The notes beneath the pieces are model-generated. The model worked only from the letters and a program-made list of their open reading frames with translations. It was not told the DNA's origin and did not search any database. This document shows positions 62,065-64,000 of a DNA stretch of 64,000 bases, in pieces. Every line of letters begins with the position of its first letter. Positions within the stretch are counted from its first letter, which is position 1. Source of the DNA: Methyloversatilis universalis FAM5 (GTDB lineage: Bacteria > Pseudomonadota > Gammaproteobacteria > Burkholderiales > Rhodocyclaceae); assembly GCF_000214035.2 (NCBI RefSeq), contig NZ_AFHG01000042.1, forward strand, positions 1-64,000. Reading direction: 5' to 3'. The translations under genes and the position numbers were made by a program.

Positions 62065-63849
62065 CTAGAGCCCGGCCGCCTCGTCCAGTACGGCGTCAGC
62101 ACCGCTGCACACCATGTGTGCCAGCCCGCCGCATTCGCTCAGCACGTGATCGGCGTAGAAACGCGCCGACACCATTTTCGCGCGCAGGAAATCCGTATCG
62201 CCGTCGCCGGCCGCCAGCCTGTGCTGCGCGAGCAGCGCGCCGCGCGCCAGCTGCCAGCCGCCGGCCGCACGGCCGAACAGCATGAGCAGTGGCACCGCGC
62301 CGGCGAGCACCGCGCGCAGATCGCTGCGCCAGTGGGCCAGCACGAAATCGATGCCGCGTTCCAGCGCCTGCGTCGCGTCGTCCAGACCGACGGCGATCGC
62401 CTCCAGCCCGGCTGCGCGCAGATCCGCCACCGTTTGACGCATGTCAGCCAGCACCGCACGCGCGGCTTCGCCGCCATCGCGGGCGATCTTGCGGCCGACC
62501 AGATCGTTCGCCTGTATGCCGGTCGTGCCTTCGTAAATGTTGGTGATGCGTGCATCGCGCAGATACTGCGCGGCACCGGTTTCCTCGACATAGCCCATGC
62601 CGCCGTGCACCTGCACGCCCAGCGAGGCCACCTCGTTCGCGGTTTCGGTGCTCCAGCCCTTGACCAGCGGAATCATCAGTTCGACAAAGGCCTGGGCGCG
62701 GGCGCGCTCCGCCTCGTCCGGATGCCGTGCGGCGCGGTCGCGCGCCGCCGCGGTCACCGCCGCCAGCGCACGCATCGCCTCGACCTGCGACTTCATGCGC
62801 ATGAGCATGCGGCGCACATCCGGGTGGCGGACGATGGGCACGCTGCCACCGCCCTTTGCACCGGCCTCGCCGCCCTGCCGGCGCTCGTGCGCATAGGCTC
62901 GGGCATGCTGGAAGGCGCGTTCGGCCACCGCAAGGCCCTGCAGACCCACCGCGTAGCGCGCGGCGTTCATCATGATGAACATGTACTCGATGCCGCGGTG
63001 CTCTTCGCCGCACAGCCAGCCGGTGGCGCCACCGGCATCGCCGAAGGCCATCACGCAGGTCGGGCTGGCGTGTATGCCCAGCTTGTGTTCCAGCGACACG
63101 CAGCGCAGGTCGTTGCGCGCGCCCGGATTGCCGTCGGCGTCCGGAATGAACTTGGGCACGATGAACAGCGAAATGCCCTTCACCCCCTCCGGGGCGCCCG
63201 GCGTACGGGCCAGCACCAGATGCACGATGTTGGACGCCAGTTCGTGCTCGCCGAAGGTGATGAAAATCTTCTGGCCGAACACCCGGTAACTGCCGTCCGG
63301 CTGCAGTTCGGCGCGCGTGCGCACCGCCGCCAGGTCGGACCCGGCCTGCGGCTCGGTCAGATTCATGGTGCCGGTCCATTCGCCGCTCACCATGCGCTCG
63401 AGATAGAGCGCCTTCTGTTCGTCGGAGCCGCACAGCGCCAGCGCCTCGATGGCGCCCGCGGTCAGCAGCGGGCACAGCGAGAACGCCATGTTGGCGCCCA
63501 TCACCATTTCCTGGATCTGCGCCACCGCCAGATGCGGCATGCCGGCGCCACCGTGCGCCGGATCGCAGCCCATGCCGTTCCAGCCGTTGTCGGCCCAGGC
63601 CCGATAGGCCGCGGCAAAACCTTCCGGCATGACAACCCGGCCCTCCTCGTCCAGTCGCGCGCCGGTGCGGTCACCCACCCGGTTGATCGGCGACAGCACC
63701 TCGCCGGTGAAGCGCGCCGCTTCTTCCAGCACGGCGTCGATCACGTCCGGGCTCGCATCTTCATAGCCGGGCAAGGCGGCCACTTCAGCGAGACCGGCCA
63801 GGTCCAGCGCAAAGCGCATGTCCTGCAGCGGTGCGGCGTATTCGCTCAT
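62065..63849 (-). CDS. Long-type acyl-CoA dehydrogenase (DmdC-like)
   Basis: A 594-aa FAD enzyme that introduces an alpha-beta double bond into acyl-CoA. Besides the normal core it has the N-terminal (MSEYAAPLQDMRFALDLAGL) and C-terminal extensions of the roughly 600-residue group that includes 3-methylmercaptopropionyl-CoA dehydrogenase. FAD-contact motifs are MNLTEPQAGSDLAAVRTRAE and KIFITFGEHELASNIVHLVL, and the catalytic base is Glu440 (NIYEGTTGIQ). The true substrate is uncertain; fatty or branched acyl-CoA is as likely as a sulfur compound. The start has GAGGAGACGTTC before the ATG. Confidence 0.92.
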   Translation of the reverse strand: MSEYAAPLQDMRFALDLAGLAEVAALPGYEDASPDVIDAVLEEAARFTGEVLSPINRVGDRTGARLDEEGRVVMPEGFAAAYRAWADNGWNGMGCDPAHGGAGMPHLAVAQIQEMVMGANMAFSLCPLLTAGAIEALALCGSDEQKALYLERMVSGEWTGTMNLTEPQAGSDLAAVRTRAELQPDGSYRVFGQKIFITFGEHELASNIVHLVLARTPGAPEGVKGISLFIVPKFIPDADGNPGARNDLRCVSLEHKLGIHASPTCVMAFGDAGGATGWLCGEEHRGIEYMFIMMNAARYAVGLQGLAVAERAFQHARAYAHERRQGGEAGAKGGGSVPIVRHPDVRRMLMRMKSQVEAMRALAAVTAAARDRAARHPDEAERARAQAFVELMIPLVKGWSTETANEVASLGVQVHGGMGYVEETGAAQYLRDARITNIYEGTTGIQANDLVGRKIARDGGEAARAVLADMRQTVADLRAAGLEAIAVGLDDATQALERGIDFVLAHWRSDLRAVLAGAVPLLMLFGRAAGGWQLARGALLAQHRLAAGDGDTDFLRAKMVSARFYADHVLSECGGLAHMVCSGADAVLDEAAGL

Positions 63850-64000
63850 GAACGTCTCCTCCTCGGGCTCTGGCGGCCCCTGGTGTCAACAGCATGCGGC
63901 CGTGACGGCACGACCGGACGGTCGCGGACGCCGGCGGCTGCGACGCAGGGACGGGCAGCCGGTGAGCCGCCCGTCCGCAGGCGTGTCAGCCCAGTTCCTT
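63850..64000. other. Right-hand window edge: intergenic DNA and possible 3' end of a minus-strand gene
   Basis: Upstream of the acyl-CoA dehydrogenase start there is a hairpin, GGACGGGC (63949-63956) with GCCCGTCC (63969-63976), without a T-run. Beyond it the minus strand reads AAGGAACTGGGC then TGA (63986-63988), which could be the last codons (KELG) of an upstream gene cut by the window edge. Four codons are too few to name it. Confidence 0.3.

Overview
The window is about 64 kb of GC-rich DNA (roughly two thirds G+C by eye) from a betaproteobacterium. The best fit is a facultative methylotroph of the Methyloversatilis type (Rhodocyclales/Nitrosomonadales). Reasons: two canonical betaproteobacterial housekeeping blocks (petABC-sspAB and ffs-dnaX-ybaB-recR), archaeal-type C1-cofactor genes, two PQQ alcohol dehydrogenases, and a tungsten-type aldehyde oxidoreductase operon. 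The species name is an inference from gene content, not a database match.

Layout. 1-3 kb: the tail of an IS110 transposase, MtfA peptidase, and a MASE4-GGDEF diguanylate cyclase that overlaps mtfA tail to tail. 3-6.4 kb: four genes resembling methanofuran/H4MPT biosynthesis proteins (HisA-like, MfnD-like ATP-grasp, COG1548/MfnF-like, MfnE-like kinase). 6.8-10.8 kb: katG, then a small island with a HEPN-like orphan protein and a ParE-type toxin/antitoxin pair, flanked by REP-like repeats. 10.8-25.3 kb: pbpC, a DUF2007 protein, a hybrid histidine kinase, a giant alpha-2-macroglobulin with a Cys-rich secreted partner, and a tandem pair of FeeM-like N-acyltransferases. 25.3-28.7 kb: a LapD/LapG c-di-GMP-controlled protease module and a CPBP membrane protease. 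28.8-39.4 kb: housekeeping genes (tilS, accA, sspBA, petABC, a CoA-transferase, recR, ybaB, dnaX, 4.5S RNA).

39.5-55 kb is the most distinctive part, an alcohol/aldehyde oxidation island. It holds an aorABCD-like operon (FeS, W-pterin, FAD and MoaD-like proteins), a PedF-like cytochrome c with a periplasmic binding protein, and an AcoR-like sigma-54 activator. It also holds a PQQ dehydrogenase with the lanthanide signature Asp and one without it, a SoxYZ-like carrier with a metallo-beta-lactamase-fold hydrolase, a pentapeptide-repeat protein and a second cytochrome c. I find three good -24/-12 promoters, before the cytochrome, the lanthanide-type dehydrogenase and the SoxYZ-like carrier. An ACAGGTGT octamer recurs upstream of the aor operon, the cytochrome/activator and the lanthanide-type enzyme. 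The simplest model is that periplasmic quinoproteins oxidise alcohols to aldehydes and pass electrons to the c cytochromes, while the cytoplasmic Aor enzyme removes aldehydes that enter the cell.

55-64 kb: a chemoreceptor, a dctPQM TRAP C4-dicarboxylate transporter divergent from its dctSR two-component system, and a long-type acyl-CoA dehydrogenase. The sequence ends just inside what may be the 3' end of another minus-strand gene. I saw no tRNA, rRNA, CRISPR array or prophage. Start sites were chosen from ribosome-binding sites and family N-termini, and uncertain ones are noted in each entry.
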